Below are positions 28,145-38,155 of a DNA stretch of 64,000 bases, piece after piece. The notes under the pieces are model-generated. The model was not told the origin of the DNA. It saw nothing but the letters and a program-made list of their open reading frames with translations, and searched no databases. Position 1 is the first letter of the stretch. Each line of letters opens with the position of its first letter. The position numbers and the translations under genes were made by a program. This stretch comes from Corynebacterium sp. J010B-136 (GTDB taxonomy: Bacteria > Actinomycetota > Actinomycetes > Mycobacteriales > Mycobacteriaceae): assembly GCF_002967075.1 (NCBI RefSeq), contig NZ_PUGE01000002.1, forward strand, positions 310,001 through 374,000. The letters are read 5' to 3'.

Positions 28145-28191
28145 AAAGCGCGCGTTTAAAACCAAACCACCGTTTTTAAGACTGGAGACTT

Positions 28192-28761
28192 ATGAACAAC
28201 GTCTTTTACTATCTTGCAGCGGAAGGAGAGTCCCTCCCACTGGAAGGCGGCAACTCTCTTCTGCTTCCCAAGAGCTATGACATCGTCTGGTCTCTGATCC
28301 CGTTCTTAATCATCCTTATTGTCTTCGCGATGTTTGTCATTCCGAAGTTCCAGGAACTGTTGCAAGAGCGTGAAGACCGGATTGAGGGCGGCATCAAGCG
28401 CGCTGAAGCCCAACAGGCAGAAGCAAAGGCCGCACTTGAGAAGTACAACGCACAGCTAGCTGACGCTCGCGCAGAAGCAGCTGAAATCCGTGAGCAGGCG
28501 CGTGAGCGCGGCAAGCAGATTGAAGCAGAAGCAAAGACCCAGGCAGAGGAAGAAGCACGCCGTATCGTCGCAGGTGGCGAAAAGCAGCTTGAAGCTTCCC
28601 GCGCACAGGTAGTTGCTGAACTGCGTTCCGATATCGGACAGAACTCCATCAACTTGGCTGAGAAGCTGCTCGGCGGTGAACTCTCTGAGTCCACCAAGCA
28701 GTCTTCAACCATTGATAACTTCCTGTCCGAGCTCGACTCTGTGGCATCGGCCGGAAAGTAG
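28192..28761 (+). CDS. atpF: ATP synthase Fo subunit b
   Basis: Subunit b is the peripheral stalk linking Fo to F1. The 189-residue protein has a single membrane helix near residues 32-53 ([19 protein letters not shown]) followed by a long charged Ala/Glu/Lys-rich coiled coil, as usual. The N-terminal 30 residues lie outside the membrane and are typical of actinobacterial forms. It is preceded by a GGAG-like site and followed after 6 nt by atpH. Confidence 0.97.
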   Translation: MNNVFYYLAAEGESLPLEGGNSLLLPKSYDIVWSLIPFLIILIVFAMFVIPKFQELLQEREDRIEGGIKRAEAQQAEAKAALEKYNAQLADARAEAAEIREQARERGKQIEAEAKTQAEEEARRIVAGGEKQLEASRAQVVAELRSDIGQNSINLAEKLLGGELSESTKQSSTIDNFLSELDSVASAGK

Positions 28762-28767
28762 GCAACT

Positions 28768-29583
28768 ATGAAGGCAGCTAGCCGCGAATCGCTCGCATCC
28801 GCTACCGAGTCGCTGGATTCTAATCTGGCAGCTCAAGCAGGTGTAGCAGTGTCCACCATGACCGGCATGGAACTGTTCGAGGTTTCCCAGGTACTGGGTG
28901 ATGACCGCGAACTCCGTGGAGCAATCATTGATGAATCTGCTTCCACTGAATCCCGCAAGAAGCTCGTTAATGATCTCTTCGGTGCGAAAGTTTCTCCTGC
29001 TACCTTGCAGGTTCTGGAACAGATTGCATCGTCTAAGTGGTCGAGCGCCCGCGAGATGGTTTCCGGACTGGTCGCTCTTTCACGTCGTGCTTTGATGCGC
29101 GGCGCAGAAAGTGAAGGACAACTAGGACAGGTCGAAGATGAACTCTTCCGTTTGTCCCGGATCCTGGACCGCGAAGGCGAACTCACCCAGCTGCTTTCTG
29201 ACCGAGCTGCAGAACCTGCGCGCAAGCGCAAGTTGCTGGCAGATGTGCTTTACGGAAAGGTCACCAAATTCACTGAGGCGCTTGCGCTGCAGGTGATTGA
29301 CCGCCCTGAGCACAATCCCATTGATGACATTGCGAATCTGGCGGCTGAAGCAGCACAGCTTCAGGGACGCACTGTTGCGCACGTTGTTAGTGCGGGTGAA
29401 CTCAATGAAGGCCAGCAGGCAGTACTCGCCGAGAAGCTGGGCAAGATTTATGGTCGTGCGATGTCCATCCACTCTGAGGTTGACACCAGCCTCCTCGGTG
29501 GTATGACAATCCGCGTAGGCGATGAAGTTATTGACGGTTCTACCGCAGGCAAGATTGAGCGCCTGCGTACCGCTTTGAAGTAG
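28768..29583 (+). CDS. atpH: ATP synthase F1 subunit delta
   Basis: Delta joins the peripheral stalk to the F1 head. At 271 residues it is about 90 longer than the E. coli protein. The extra N-terminal part is normal for Corynebacterium-type delta subunits. The C-terminal region HVVSAGELNEGQQAVLAEKL with GGMTIRVGDEVIDGSTAGKI is the family signature. It sits 6 nt after atpF. Confidence 0.95.
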   Translation: MKAASRESLASATESLDSNLAAQAGVAVSTMTGMELFEVSQVLGDDRELRGAIIDESASTESRKKLVNDLFGAKVSPATLQVLEQIASSKWSSAREMVSGLVALSRRALMRGAESEGQLGQVEDELFRLSRILDREGELTQLLSDRAAEPARKRKLLADVLYGKVTKFTEALALQVIDRPEHNPIDDIANLAAEAAQLQGRTVAHVVSAGELNEGQQAVLAEKLGKIYGRAMSIHSEVDTSLLGGMTIRVGDEVIDGSTAGKIERLRTALK

Positions 29584-29647
29584 TCAACTACAACGACAGA
29601 ATTGATTTAAGTAAGTGCTGGACGAATCTACCGAGAGTAGGAAGAAC

Positions 29648-31288
29648 ATGGCGGAGCTGACGATCTCCTCCGATGAGATCCGTAGCGCGATAGCGAACTA
29701 CACCTCGAGCTACTCCGCGGAGGCCTCCCGTGAGGAGGTCGGCGTGGTCATTTCGGCAGCTGACGGTATTGCACAGGTTTCTGGGCTACCTTCAGTTATG
29801 GCGAATGAGCTGCTCGAGTTCCCTGGCGGCGTAATCGGCGTCGCACAAAACCTTGAAACCAACTCCATTGGCGTTGTTATTCTTGGTAACTACGAGTCCC
29901 TTAAAGAAGGCGACCAAGTTAAGCGAACTGGCGAAGTTCTCTCCATCCCAGTGGGTGAAGAGTTCCTCGGCCGCGTAATTAACCCATTGGGTCAGGCAAT
30001 TGACGGCCTGGGCCCAATCGCTGGCGAAGAGGACCGCGTCCTCGAGCTGCAGGCACCTTCCGTGCTGCAGCGTCAGCCAGTTGAAGAGCCAATGCAGACC
30101 GGCATCAAGGCTATTGATGCTATGACCCCAATCGGTCGCGGTCAGCGTCAGCTCATCATTGGTGACCGTAAGACTGGTAAGACCGCAGTCTGCATCGACA
30201 CCATCCTTAACCAGAAGGCTAACTGGGAATCCGGCGACAAGAACAAGCAAGTTCGTTGTATCTACGTCGCTATTGGTCAGAAGGGCTCCACCATCGCTGG
30301 TGTCCGCAAGACCCTCGAAGAGCAGGGCGCTCTGGAGTACACCACCATCGTGGCAGCTCCTGCTTCTGACTCCGCAGGCTTCAAGTGGTTGGCACCATTC
30401 TCCGGTGCTGCTCTTGGTCAGCACTGGATGTACCAGGGCAACCACGTCCTGGTCATCTACGATGACTTGACCAAGCAGGCTGAGGCTTACCGTGCGATTT
30501 CCCTGTTGCTGCGTCGCCCACCGGGCCGCGAAGCTTACCCAGGTGACGTCTTCTACTTGCACTCCCGTCTGCTGGAGCGTGCTGCGAAGCTCTCCGACGA
30601 TTTGGGTGCAGGTTCCTTGACCGCACTGCCAATCATTGAAACCAAGGCGAATGACGTTTCTGCGTTCATTCCAACTAACGTTATTTCCATTACCGACGGC
30701 CAGGTCTTCCTGGAGTCCGACCTGTTCAACCAGGGCGTCCGTCCGGCAATTAACGTCGGTGTCTCGGTTTCCCGTGTTGGTGGCGCTGCTCAGACCAAGG
30801 GTATGAAGAAGGTTGCAGGTAACCTGCGTCTTGACCTCGCTTCCTACCGTGATCTGCAGGGCTTTGCTGCGTTTGCTTCTGACTTGGACCCAGTGTCCAA
30901 GGCTCAGCTTGAGCGCGGTGAGCGTCTGGTTGAGATCCTGAAGCAGTCTGAGTCTTCTCCTCAGGCAGTCGAGTACCAGATGGTTTCCATCTTCTTGGCT
31001 GAAGAAGGCGTCTTCGACGTCGTTCCTGTTGAAGATGTTCGTCGCTTTGAGGCTGATGTTCAGGAATACCTGCAGCAGAACACCCCAGAGGTTTACGAGC
31101 AGATTGCCGGCGGTAAGGCATTTACCGACGAGTCCAAGGAAGCCCTGTTGGCTGCAGCTAAGGACTTCACTCCTTCCTTCCGCACCACCGAAGGCCACAA
31201 CTTGGGCACTGAAGCTCCAGTTGATCCTTTGGCTGAAGAAGAAGTCAAGAAGACTGAAGTCACCGTCTCCCGTAAGTCGGCTAAGTAA
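29648..31288 (+). CDS. atpA: ATP synthase F1 subunit alpha
   Basis: Alpha forms the regulatory nucleotide sites in the F1 hexamer. Walker A is [13 protein letters not shown] near residue 175. The family signature [14 protein letters not shown] is present near residue 370. ATG 29648 is chosen because AGGA lies 5 nt upstream and the resulting N terminus [12 protein letters not shown] fits the family; the reading open from GTG 29615 has no such site. Length 546 is normal. The Lys/Glu-rich C-terminal extension is common in corynebacteria. Confidence 0.97.
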   Translation: MAELTISSDEIRSAIANYTSSYSAEASREEVGVVISAADGIAQVSGLPSVMANELLEFPGGVIGVAQNLETNSIGVVILGNYESLKEGDQVKRTGEVLSIPVGEEFLGRVINPLGQAIDGLGPIAGEEDRVLELQAPSVLQRQPVEEPMQTGIKAIDAMTPIGRGQRQLIIGDRKTGKTAVCIDTILNQKANWESGDKNKQVRCIYVAIGQKGSTIAGVRKTLEEQGALEYTTIVAAPASDSAGFKWLAPFSGAALGQHWMYQGNHVLVIYDDLTKQAEAYRAISLLLRRPPGREAYPGDVFYLHSRLLERAAKLSDDLGAGSLTALPIIETKANDVSAFIPTNVISITDGQVFLESDLFNQGVRPAINVGVSVSRVGGAAQTKGMKKVAGNLRLDLASYRDLQGFAAFASDLDPVSKAQLERGERLVEILKQSESSPQAVEYQMVSIFLAEEGVFDVVPVEDVRRFEADVQEYLQQNTPEVYEQIAGGKAFTDESKEALLAAAKDFTPSFRTTEGHNLGTEAPVDPLAEEEVKKTEVTVSRKSAK

Positions 31289-31350
31289 AGACCTCCGGGT
31301 ACTTACTCACACTGACTGAATAGAAATTTAGAAGGGAGGAGCGAAACAAC

Positions 31351-32334
31351 ATGGCAAATCTTCGCGAATTGCGCGACCGTATCCGGTCCGTAAACTCGAC
31401 TAAGAAGATCACCAAGGCGCAGGAGCTGATTGCAACTTCTCGCATTACCAAGGCGCAAGCCAAGGTTGATGCAGCAGCACCGTATGCACACGAGATGTCG
31501 AACATGATGGACCGTCTTGCATCGGCTAGCTCGTTGGAGCACCCAATGCTGCGCCACCGTGAAAACGGCAAAGTTGCAGCCGTACTCGTGGTCTCTTCTG
31601 ACCGCGGTATGTGTGGTGGCTACAACAACAACGTCTTTAAGAAGGCTGCTGAGCTCGAAGGACTCCTTCGCGGTCAAGGCTTTGACGTTGTCCGCTACGT
31701 AACCGGTAGCAAGGGCGTCGGCTACTACAACTTCCGTGAAAAGGAAGTTGTGGGCGCGTGGACTGGCTTTTCTCAGGATCCGTCCTGGGAAAGCACTCAC
31801 GACGTTCGTCACCACTTGGTTGACGGCTTCATTGCTGGCTCCGAAGGTACAACTCCAGCCCGTCAGGGCGTGAACACTGAAGACCAAACGGTACGTGGTT
31901 TCGACCAGGTACACGTTGTCTACACCGAGTTTGAATCCATGCTGGTTCAGACTCCACGTGCTCACCAGTTGTTGCCGATTGAACCGGTAATTAAAGAAGA
32001 GGAACTTCACCTGGGCGACTCGGCGCTAGAAGACACCCCTGATGCTCAGGGTCTGTCTGCTGACTACGAGTTCGAGCCGGATGCAGATACTTTGCTCTCG
32101 GCACTTCTGCCGCAGTACGTATCACGTATCCTTTTCTCGATGTTCTTGGAGGCTTCGGCTTCTGAGTCCGCAGCTCGTCGAACTGCAATGAAGGCTGCTA
32201 CTGACAATGCTAATGACTTGGTAACCGACTTGTCTCGTGTTGCTAACCAGGCTCGTCAGGCGCAGATTACCCAGGAAATCACAGAAATCGTCGGTGGCGC
32301 TGGCGCGCTCGCCGAAAGCGCAGAAAGTGACTAG
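31351..32334 (+). CDS. atpG: ATP synthase F1 subunit gamma
   Basis: Gamma is the central rotating shaft. The N-terminal helix MANLRELRDRIRSVNSTKKI and the C-terminal helix ending AGALAESAESD are the conserved coiled-coil pair. SSDRGMCGGYNNN is the family motif near residue 88. The 327 residues include a loop near 165-250 (GSEGTTPARQ to EPDADT), longer than in E. coli and typical of actinobacterial gamma. AGAAGGGAGGAGC gives a strong ribosome-binding site. Confidence 0.97.
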   Translation: MANLRELRDRIRSVNSTKKITKAQELIATSRITKAQAKVDAAAPYAHEMSNMMDRLASASSLEHPMLRHRENGKVAAVLVVSSDRGMCGGYNNNVFKKAAELEGLLRGQGFDVVRYVTGSKGVGYYNFREKEVVGAWTGFSQDPSWESTHDVRHHLVDGFIAGSEGTTPARQGVNTEDQTVRGFDQVHVVYTEFESMLVQTPRAHQLLPIEPVIKEEELHLGDSALEDTPDAQGLSADYEFEPDADTLLSALLPQYVSRILFSMFLEASASESAARRTAMKAATDNANDLVTDLSRVANQARQAQITQEITEIVGGAGALAESAESD

Positions 32335-33783
<1,449 letters not shown>

Positions 33784-33793
33784 GGAGAGGCAC

Positions 33794-34165
33794 ATGGCTG
33801 ACATCACCGTGGAACTGATTTCTGTCGAGCGCATGCTGTGGTCTGGAAAGGCCACCATCATTTCCGCAGAAACCACCGAGGGTGAGATCGGCGTGCTTCC
33901 GGGTCACGAACCATTGCTTGGCCAACTGGCTGAAAATGGTGTCGTCACCTTCCGTCCTGTCGACGGTGACCGCAAGGTCGCCGCTGTACAGGGTGGCTTC
34001 CTCTCCGTATCCACCGAGAAGATCACCGTCTTGGCGGACTGGGCAGTTTGGGCAGATGAGGTTAATGAATCTCAGGCTCAAGAAGATGCCTTGTCTTCCG
34101 ATGAATTGGTTTCTTCTCGTGGACAGGCAGCGCTTCGCGCCTTGGCTCGTTCCCGCGAAAGCTAA
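33794..34165 (+). CDS. atpC: ATP synthase F1 subunit epsilon
   Basis: Epsilon binds the rotor shaft and restrains ATP hydrolysis. The 123-residue protein has the N-terminal beta-sandwich ([33 protein letters not shown] split over two strands) and a short helical end. A GGGAGAGG site precedes its ATG. A strong terminator closes the operon about 90 nt downstream. Confidence 0.96.
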   Translation: MADITVELISVERMLWSGKATIISAETTEGEIGVLPGHEPLLGQLAENGVVTFRPVDGDRKVAAVQGGFLSVSTEKITVLADWAVWADEVNESQAQEDALSSDELVSSRGQAALRALARSRES

Positions 34166-34254
34166 TCCTTTTAAAGACTCGTTCTTTCTAAAGGTTGCTT
34201 AAGCACCGAGGATTCGGAGATTTAGGGCAGCAATGACCGCCCTTCCTCTCTCAT

Positions 34255-34292
34255 AAAGAACCCGCAGTAATAATTGCTGCGGGTTCTTTTTT
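34255..34292 (+). terminator. Rho-independent terminator of the atp operon
   Basis: AAGAACCCGCAG (34256-34267) pairs perfectly with CTGCGGGTTCTT (34277-34288) around a 9-nt loop. A run of six T bases ends at 34292. This is the clearest canonical terminator in the window. The following stretch to 34537 holds no recognisable gene or repeat and should contain the promoter of the DUF2550 gene. Confidence 0.93.
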
Positions 34293-34537
34293 GCCGTTTT
34301 AACCAGCTTGTGTGCGACGACTATCGCTGTAGCCCGAGCCGGAACTACAGCAGGGGTCTGGGGGAGGTAGTCAACCAAACGATTTATTGTGACTCTATGC
34401 AGGCACTCTGTAGACTATTCAACAACTTGAGATTGATTGAACCGCTTCTAGGCAGTTTGGTTGAGGCAGTTCAGATAAGGTGTTCTGCCTCGCCCGTGCC
34501 ATGAGTGGTTGTGACGGAGAAGGGAAGAGCGGGACTG

Positions 34538-35053
34538 ATGAGCGTGGTTTCGGTAATCCTTTGGTTGCTCGCCATTATTGCCATACTATGTATTTTCTTC
34601 GCAGCGATGCGCTTTTTCACCTTGCGGTCACGCGGTGCTTCAGTGTTGATGCGCAAGCTCCCGGCCAAGGGCTACCACGGCTGGCGCCATGGTGTGCTGC
34701 GCTACAAGGGAGACACTGTAGATTTCTACAAGCTTCGCTCCGTGTGGCCAATGGCCGATCACTCATTTAGTCGCCTCGACATCGAGTTGCTGGATTCTCG
34801 TCCTGCAACTGATGGCGAGGCTGCTTTCATTTCCAAGGACTATTTGATCTTTTGCTTCAGCGCAGCTGGCAAGGGCTATGAGCTCGCGTGTACGCAGCAC
34901 GCCATGATGGCCTTTGGCGCGTGGGTGGAAGCCTCGCCATCGCAGCGTAAGGAACAGATTGATTTTCGTCGTTTGCGCGAGCGTGCAACGCGTCCGCGGG
35001 GCAGCAATATGCCCTACGATCCATCGACATGGTCAAGCTATAACGGTAAGTAA
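34538..35053 (+). CDS. DUF2550 family membrane-anchored protein
   Basis: A conserved actinobacterial protein of unknown function, the counterpart of Rv1312 just after the ATP synthase operon in M. tuberculosis. One N-terminal membrane helix (residues about 4-26, VSVILWLLAIIAILCIFFAA) is followed by a soluble domain with HGVLRYKGDTVDFYKLRS and PSQRKEQIDFRRLRERATRP. The N terminus is uncertain: ATG 34538 and an in-frame GTG at 34505 or 34511 are all possible, and GGGA just before 34538 favours the ATG. No enzyme motif is visible. Confidence 0.8.
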   Translation: MSVVSVILWLLAIIAILCIFFAAMRFFTLRSRGASVLMRKLPAKGYHGWRHGVLRYKGDTVDFYKLRSVWPMADHSFSRLDIELLDSRPATDGEAAFISKDYLIFCFSAAGKGYELACTQHAMMAFGAWVEASPSQRKEQIDFRRLRERATRPRGSNMPYDPSTWSSYNGK

Positions 35054-35086
35054 TTAAGGTACTAATCCTCCCACGAATTCTTTTCT

Positions 35087-35113
35087 GCGCGCGGCTAGTT
35101 TTTGTTCGCGCGC
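35087..35113. terminator. GC-rich hairpin between DUF2550 gene and nucS
   Basis: GCGCGCG (35087-35093) pairs with CGCGCGC (35107-35113) around a 13-nt T-rich loop. It lies after the DUF2550 stop and just before the nucS promoter. No T-run follows, so its role as a terminator is tentative. Confidence 0.4.
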
Positions 35114-35122
35114 TTAAACGCT

Positions 35123-35128
35123 TAATGT
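35123..35128 (+). promoter_or_regulatory. -10 box for leaderless nucS
   Basis: TAATGT (35123-35128) is 7 nt before the nucS ATG, which has no ribosome-binding site. This spacing predicts that transcription begins at or next to the start codon. Confidence 0.45.
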
Positions 35129-35135
35129 AGTGGGC

Positions 35136-35828
35136 ATGCGTTTAGTCATCGCCCGTTGTTCCGTCGACTATGTCGGCCGTTTGGATGCCCACCTTCCCAT
35201 GGCAGATCGTCTGCTGTTGCTCAAGGCCGATGGTTCGGTTTCGGTGCACGCGGACGATAGGGCCTATAAGCCCTTGAACTGGATGACGCCACCGTGCACC
35301 TTAGAAGAATCAGAGATTAAAGATATCGATGGTGAGCCCACGGGGGAGTATCTGTGGCTGGTGGAAAATAAAAAGGGTGACCAGCTGCGCATCACCATTG
35401 AAGAGATCCACCAAGATATCCAAGCTGAGCTCGGTGAAGACCCAGGCTTGGTCAAAGATGGCGTGGAAGCCCATTTGCAGGAGCTCTTAGCTGAGCACAT
35501 CACCACTTTGGGCAAGGGCTACACCTTGGTGCGCAGGGAGTATCCAACAGCCATTGGTCCCGTGGATTTGATGGCGCAGGATGCCTCGAAGGGATATGTA
35601 GCCGTTGAGATTAAGCGTCGCGGTGAAATTGATGGTGTAGAGCAGCTGACTCGCTATCTCGAATTGCTCAACCGCGATGACCTTCTAGCACCTGTGCAAG
35701 GTGTCTTCGCTGCCCAGGAGATTAAGCCACAGGCACGTACCTTGGCCGAAGATCGAGGCATTCGCTGCGTAATTTTGGACTATCAAGAACTGCGCGGTAT
35801 TGAATCCAACGAACTTCGTCTATTCTAA
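35136..35828 (+). CDS. nucS: Mismatch-specific endonuclease NucS (EndoMS)
   Basis: NucS cuts both strands at mismatches and replaces MutS/MutL repair in actinobacteria. The N-terminal dimerisation domain begins [16 protein letters not shown]. The C-terminal nuclease domain has the RecB-like triad Asp144 (GPVDLMAQD), Glu158 and Lys160 (VAVEIKRRG), with VEQLTRYLE after it. The protein ends NELRLF, the type of C-terminal motif reported to bind the sliding clamp in C. glutamicum NucS. ATG 35136 matches the family start; the GTG at 35130 would add two residues. Length of 230 is normal. Confidence 0.95.
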   Translation: MRLVIARCSVDYVGRLDAHLPMADRLLLLKADGSVSVHADDRAYKPLNWMTPPCTLEESEIKDIDGEPTGEYLWLVENKKGDQLRITIEEIHQDIQAELGEDPGLVKDGVEAHLQELLAEHITTLGKGYTLVRREYPTAIGPVDLMAQDASKGYVAVEIKRRGEIDGVEQLTRYLELLNRDDLLAPVQGVFAAQEIKPQARTLAEDRGIRCVILDYQELRGIESNELRLF

Positions 35829-35857
35829 TCCGGCGAATGCTAAGGGACTAAAAGCTT

Positions 35858-36169
35858 ATGGGTCGCAAAAGTCGTCGGGGGAAAGGTTCCTCCCGTCATG
35901 CACGTGCGCAGCAGACACCGCGTGCATTGCCGCGTGATGCAGCTGCCTTCTTTGGCGCTGAGACCGTTGAGGGACCTTCGTGGGACTTTGGCCGCCCTTA
36001 TACTTTGCGTCGTGTGGGAGCAGCCGGCGCGCAGAAAAACTATGTTTGTCCAGGCTGCAATGGCACTATTTTCGCCGGCATGGCGCACATCGTGGCATGG
36101 CCCCAGGAAGGTGGCGGGCGTGTAGAAGAACGCCGACACTGGCATACTCGGTGTTGGGAACGGCGCTAG
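35858..36169 (+). CDS. Small zinc-ribbon-like protein, conserved in actinobacteria
   Basis: A 103-residue basic protein of unknown function, often annotated loosely as an ATP/GTP-binding protein; no nucleotide motif is visible. The N terminus is Arg/Lys/Ser-rich. The likely metal site is CPGCNG near residue 63 with a later HWHTRCW. It sits 30 nt after nucS, in the same direction and probably the same transcript. The pairing with nucS recurs in actinobacteria as far as I recall, but no functional link is shown. Confidence 0.75.
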   Translation: MGRKSRRGKGSSRHARAQQTPRALPRDAAAFFGAETVEGPSWDFGRPYTLRRVGAAGAQKNYVCPGCNGTIFAGMAHIVAWPQEGGGRVEERRHWHTRCWERR

Positions 36170-36200
36170 GCTTTCCCCTAAAGCGTGGGGAGGGACTGCA

Positions 36201-36730
36201 GTGTCTACAGTGTCCACTGTTACATGGGGCTCATGGTGGCTACACACCGCGACCTACGGCGGAATTGCCGTGTTATTAAGCGGGGTAGTGCTTCTAGCGG
36301 TGATATTTTTCTCGCCATATGCGCTATCGATGACTACCCAGCCGACATCCGCAACGCTGCGCCCGCCCCGACCACGGCGCAGAAACGCTCCGGCTTAATA
36401 AGCGGAATCATCTTCATTGTGGTCATATTCTTATCGCTCACCAGCGTGGTCTGGTTGTGGGCGGCGGACAACCCAGATGCGAGCTTTGTTGAGCTGGCGT
36501 TAATGGCAGGGGCACTGAGCGTCATGTTTGCGCTTTTTGACCTTGTCATCATCGATTGGCTAGTGATTTGTACCTGGTCACCTCAACAACTCATGCTGCC
36601 AGGTACGGAAGAATGCGCCGGTTGGAAAGACTATGGCTTCCACGTTAAAGAGCAGTTGCAGCCCAAGGCGCTATTCGTGCTTTTTGCCGCAAGCCTGGTG
36701 ATGGGCTTCGTAGTGTGGTGGTTGGCTTAA
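36201..36730 (+). pseudogene. Integral membrane protein gene interrupted by a frameshift
   Basis: Two overlapping readings together make one plausible protein. From GTG 36201 (GGGAGG 6 nt upstream) runs a segment with a membrane helix ending FFSPYALSM. Around 36330-36340 the coding signal moves to the -1 frame, continuing DDYPADIRNAAPAPTTAQKR, then two helices and WLVICTWSPQQLMLPGTEEC, to a stop at 36730. Upstream of the switch the second frame is not protein-like, and downstream the first frame becomes Pro/Arg-rich and stops. A 1-bp deletion near ATCGATGAC explains this. A sequencing error or programmed frameshift is possible, though TTTTTC at 36304-36309 is not a canonical slippery site. 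Confidence 0.65.
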
Positions 36731-36782
36731 ACCACCTGCGTTCACACCGCTCTTTCAATCCCACGTAGATTGCCGCGAGCGG

Positions 36783-36788
36783 TAGAGT
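36783..36788 (+). promoter_or_regulatory. -10 box for leaderless MTH1187-type gene
   Basis: TAGAGT ends 7 nt before the ATG at 36796. No ribosome-binding site is present, so the message is probably leaderless. Confidence 0.4.
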
Positions 36789-36795
36789 AGAAGCC

Positions 36796-37110
36796 ATGAT
36801 TGTTGCATTTTCTGTAGCTCCTACAAGCACCCCATCCGCTGATGCTGAGATGTCCGAGGCCGTCGCGGAGGCAGTTCGCGTAGTACGCGCATCGGGTCTT
36901 CCACATGAAACTAACGCCATGTTCACGCTCATTGAAGGTGAGTGGGATGAAGTCTTTGGCGTCATTAAACAAGCAACTGCTGCAGTTGAAGCTGTCTCCC
37001 CGCGGGTGTCTTTGGTGATCAAGGCGGATATTCGCCCGGGCTACACAGACCGGATTCGCGGCAAAGTTGAGGCCATTGACCGTCACCTCGGTCCAGATTC
37101 TGCACAGTAA
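36796..37110 (+). CDS. MTH1187/YkoF-type thiamine-binding protein (DUF77)
   Basis: A 104-residue ferredoxin-like fold protein. The pattern MIVAFSVAPTSTP, AVRVVRASGLPHETNAMFT, EGEWDEVFGVIKQA and RVSLVIKADIRPG matches the MTH1187 family, whose members bind thiamine-like or similar small ligands. No catalytic residues are expected. It starts as its own unit after the frameshifted gene. The in vivo role is unknown. Confidence 0.8.
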   Translation: MIVAFSVAPTSTPSADAEMSEAVAEAVRVVRASGLPHETNAMFTLIEGEWDEVFGVIKQATAAVEAVSPRVSLVIKADIRPGYTDRIRGKVEAIDRHLGPDSAQ

Positions 37111-37142
37111 AATTTAGCGACTTTTAAAGAGGTATTTTTCAT

Positions 37143-38078
37143 ATGACAAATCCGCAGTCCGGCTTTGTGGGTGGAGCCTTAGATTTAAGCCAGGTGAAGG
37201 CCCAAGCCGAAGCCCGCGAAGCTGCCAAGAATCAAGCCCAGTCCCAAGGACAAGGTGGGGGAATTGCCCCATTTTTTGAGGTCACAGACGCCAATTTTGA
37301 AAATGATGTGGTGCGCCGTTCCACGCAGGTGCCGGTTATTGCGATTATCGGCACCCAGCGCTCGCCCGCGTCGGAGCAACTCAAGGCAGATTTTCAAGAA
37401 CTTGCTCACGCGGGTGGCTTAAAGTTTCTTGTCGGATACATTGACGCCGATACTTTCCCGCAGATTGCACAGGTCTTTGGCGTGCAGCAGCTGCCAACCG
37501 TGGTTGCCATTGGTGCGGGCCAGCCGTTGACGAACTTCGAGGGGGCACAGCCCAAAGAGGCTTTGCAGCAGTGGGTTGATGCCCTAGTCGAGCAGATTGG
37601 GCCGAAGCTCAAAGGCCTTGAGGCCCAAGATATGCCGCAGGAGGAAGAGCCGCAGCCAGCAGAAGACCCCCGCCTAGCGGAGGCCGAAAGCATGCTCAAC
37701 AGCGGGGACTTTGACGGGGCACTCGGTGTGTATGACTCCATCCTCGCGCAGGAGCCAGATAACGCTGATATCAAGCAGGCGCGCAATACCACGATGTTGC
37801 TCAAGCGCTTGGACCCAGCCAATCGCACCACGGATCCGATTGCGGATGCGCAGCAGGCACCGGAGGACATCGATAAGCAATTTGCTGCTGCCGATGCCGA
37901 GATCGTTGCGGGCAATCCTGAGGCAGCTTTTGATCGCCTTATTGCGTTGATTGCCGGCAACGTCGGCGGAGAAAAGACCAAGGTACGCGATCGGTTGCTG
38001 GAGCTTTTTGCGCTTTTCGACGCCGCCGATCCGCGCGTTCTCACCGCCCGCACGAAGCTCGCTAGTTCCTTGTATTAG
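37143..38078 (+). CDS. CnoX/YbbN-like thioredoxin-TPR protein without the active-site CxxC
   Basis: A 311-residue cytosolic protein with a disordered Gln-rich N terminus, a thioredoxin fold at about 45-160 (FFEVTDANFENDV, FGVQQLPTVVAIG) and a helical TPR-like C-terminal half (AESMLNSGDFDGALGVYDSI). The active-site position reads GTQRSPAS in place of WCxxC, so it cannot act as a disulfide reductase. Family members of this form act as co-chaperones and hand clients to GroEL or DnaK. It is convergent with glgB. Confidence 0.82.
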   Translation: MTNPQSGFVGGALDLSQVKAQAEAREAAKNQAQSQGQGGGIAPFFEVTDANFENDVVRRSTQVPVIAIIGTQRSPASEQLKADFQELAHAGGLKFLVGYIDADTFPQIAQVFGVQQLPTVVAIGAGQPLTNFEGAQPKEALQQWVDALVEQIGPKLKGLEAQDMPQEEEPQPAEDPRLAEAESMLNSGDFDGALGVYDSILAQEPDNADIKQARNTTMLLKRLDPANRTTDPIADAQQAPEDIDKQFAAADAEIVAGNPEAAFDRLIALIAGNVGGEKTKVRDRLLELFALFDAADPRVLTARTKLASSLY

Positions 38079-38085
38079 AGAGCAC

Positions 38086-38135
38086 GCTGTCGCTTCTCGT
38101 ACAAGTACGCGCTATCGTTTCTCGTACAAGTACGC
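38086..38135. repeat. Two tandem 25-bp repeats between the CnoX-like gene and glgB
   Basis: Units 38086-38110 and 38111-38135 differ at only two positions. Each contains GTACAAGTACG, which is the inverse of CGTACTTGTAC in the last codons of glgB (38145-38155). Either unit can therefore form an 11-bp stem with the glgB end. They look like a duplicated terminator arm, not a CRISPR. Confidence 0.75.
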
Positions 38136-38155
38136 GCTACTGCACGTACTTGTAC
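38124..38155 (-). terminator. Stop-codon hairpin at the end of glgB
   Basis: On the minus strand the last glgB codons supply GTACAAGTACG (38155-38145) and the flank supplies CGTACTTGTAC (38134-38124). The 11-bp stem is perfect and the 10-nt loop contains the TAG (38139-38137). No T-run follows. It may also serve the convergent CnoX-like gene. Confidence 0.55.

Noticed and set aside
29792..31198. 468-codon open frame on the minus strand inside atpA
   Set aside because: It is fully antisense to a clear ATP synthase alpha gene, has no family signal and arises from the codon bias of the highly expressed operon.
34166..34537. A small gene or RNA between atpC and the DUF2550 gene
   Set aside because: Apart from the terminator I see no open frame with a start context and no stable conserved-looking fold.
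38086..38135. Possible CRISPR-like repeats
   Set aside because: Only two units in direct contact without spacers and no cas genes. They duplicate a hairpin arm.
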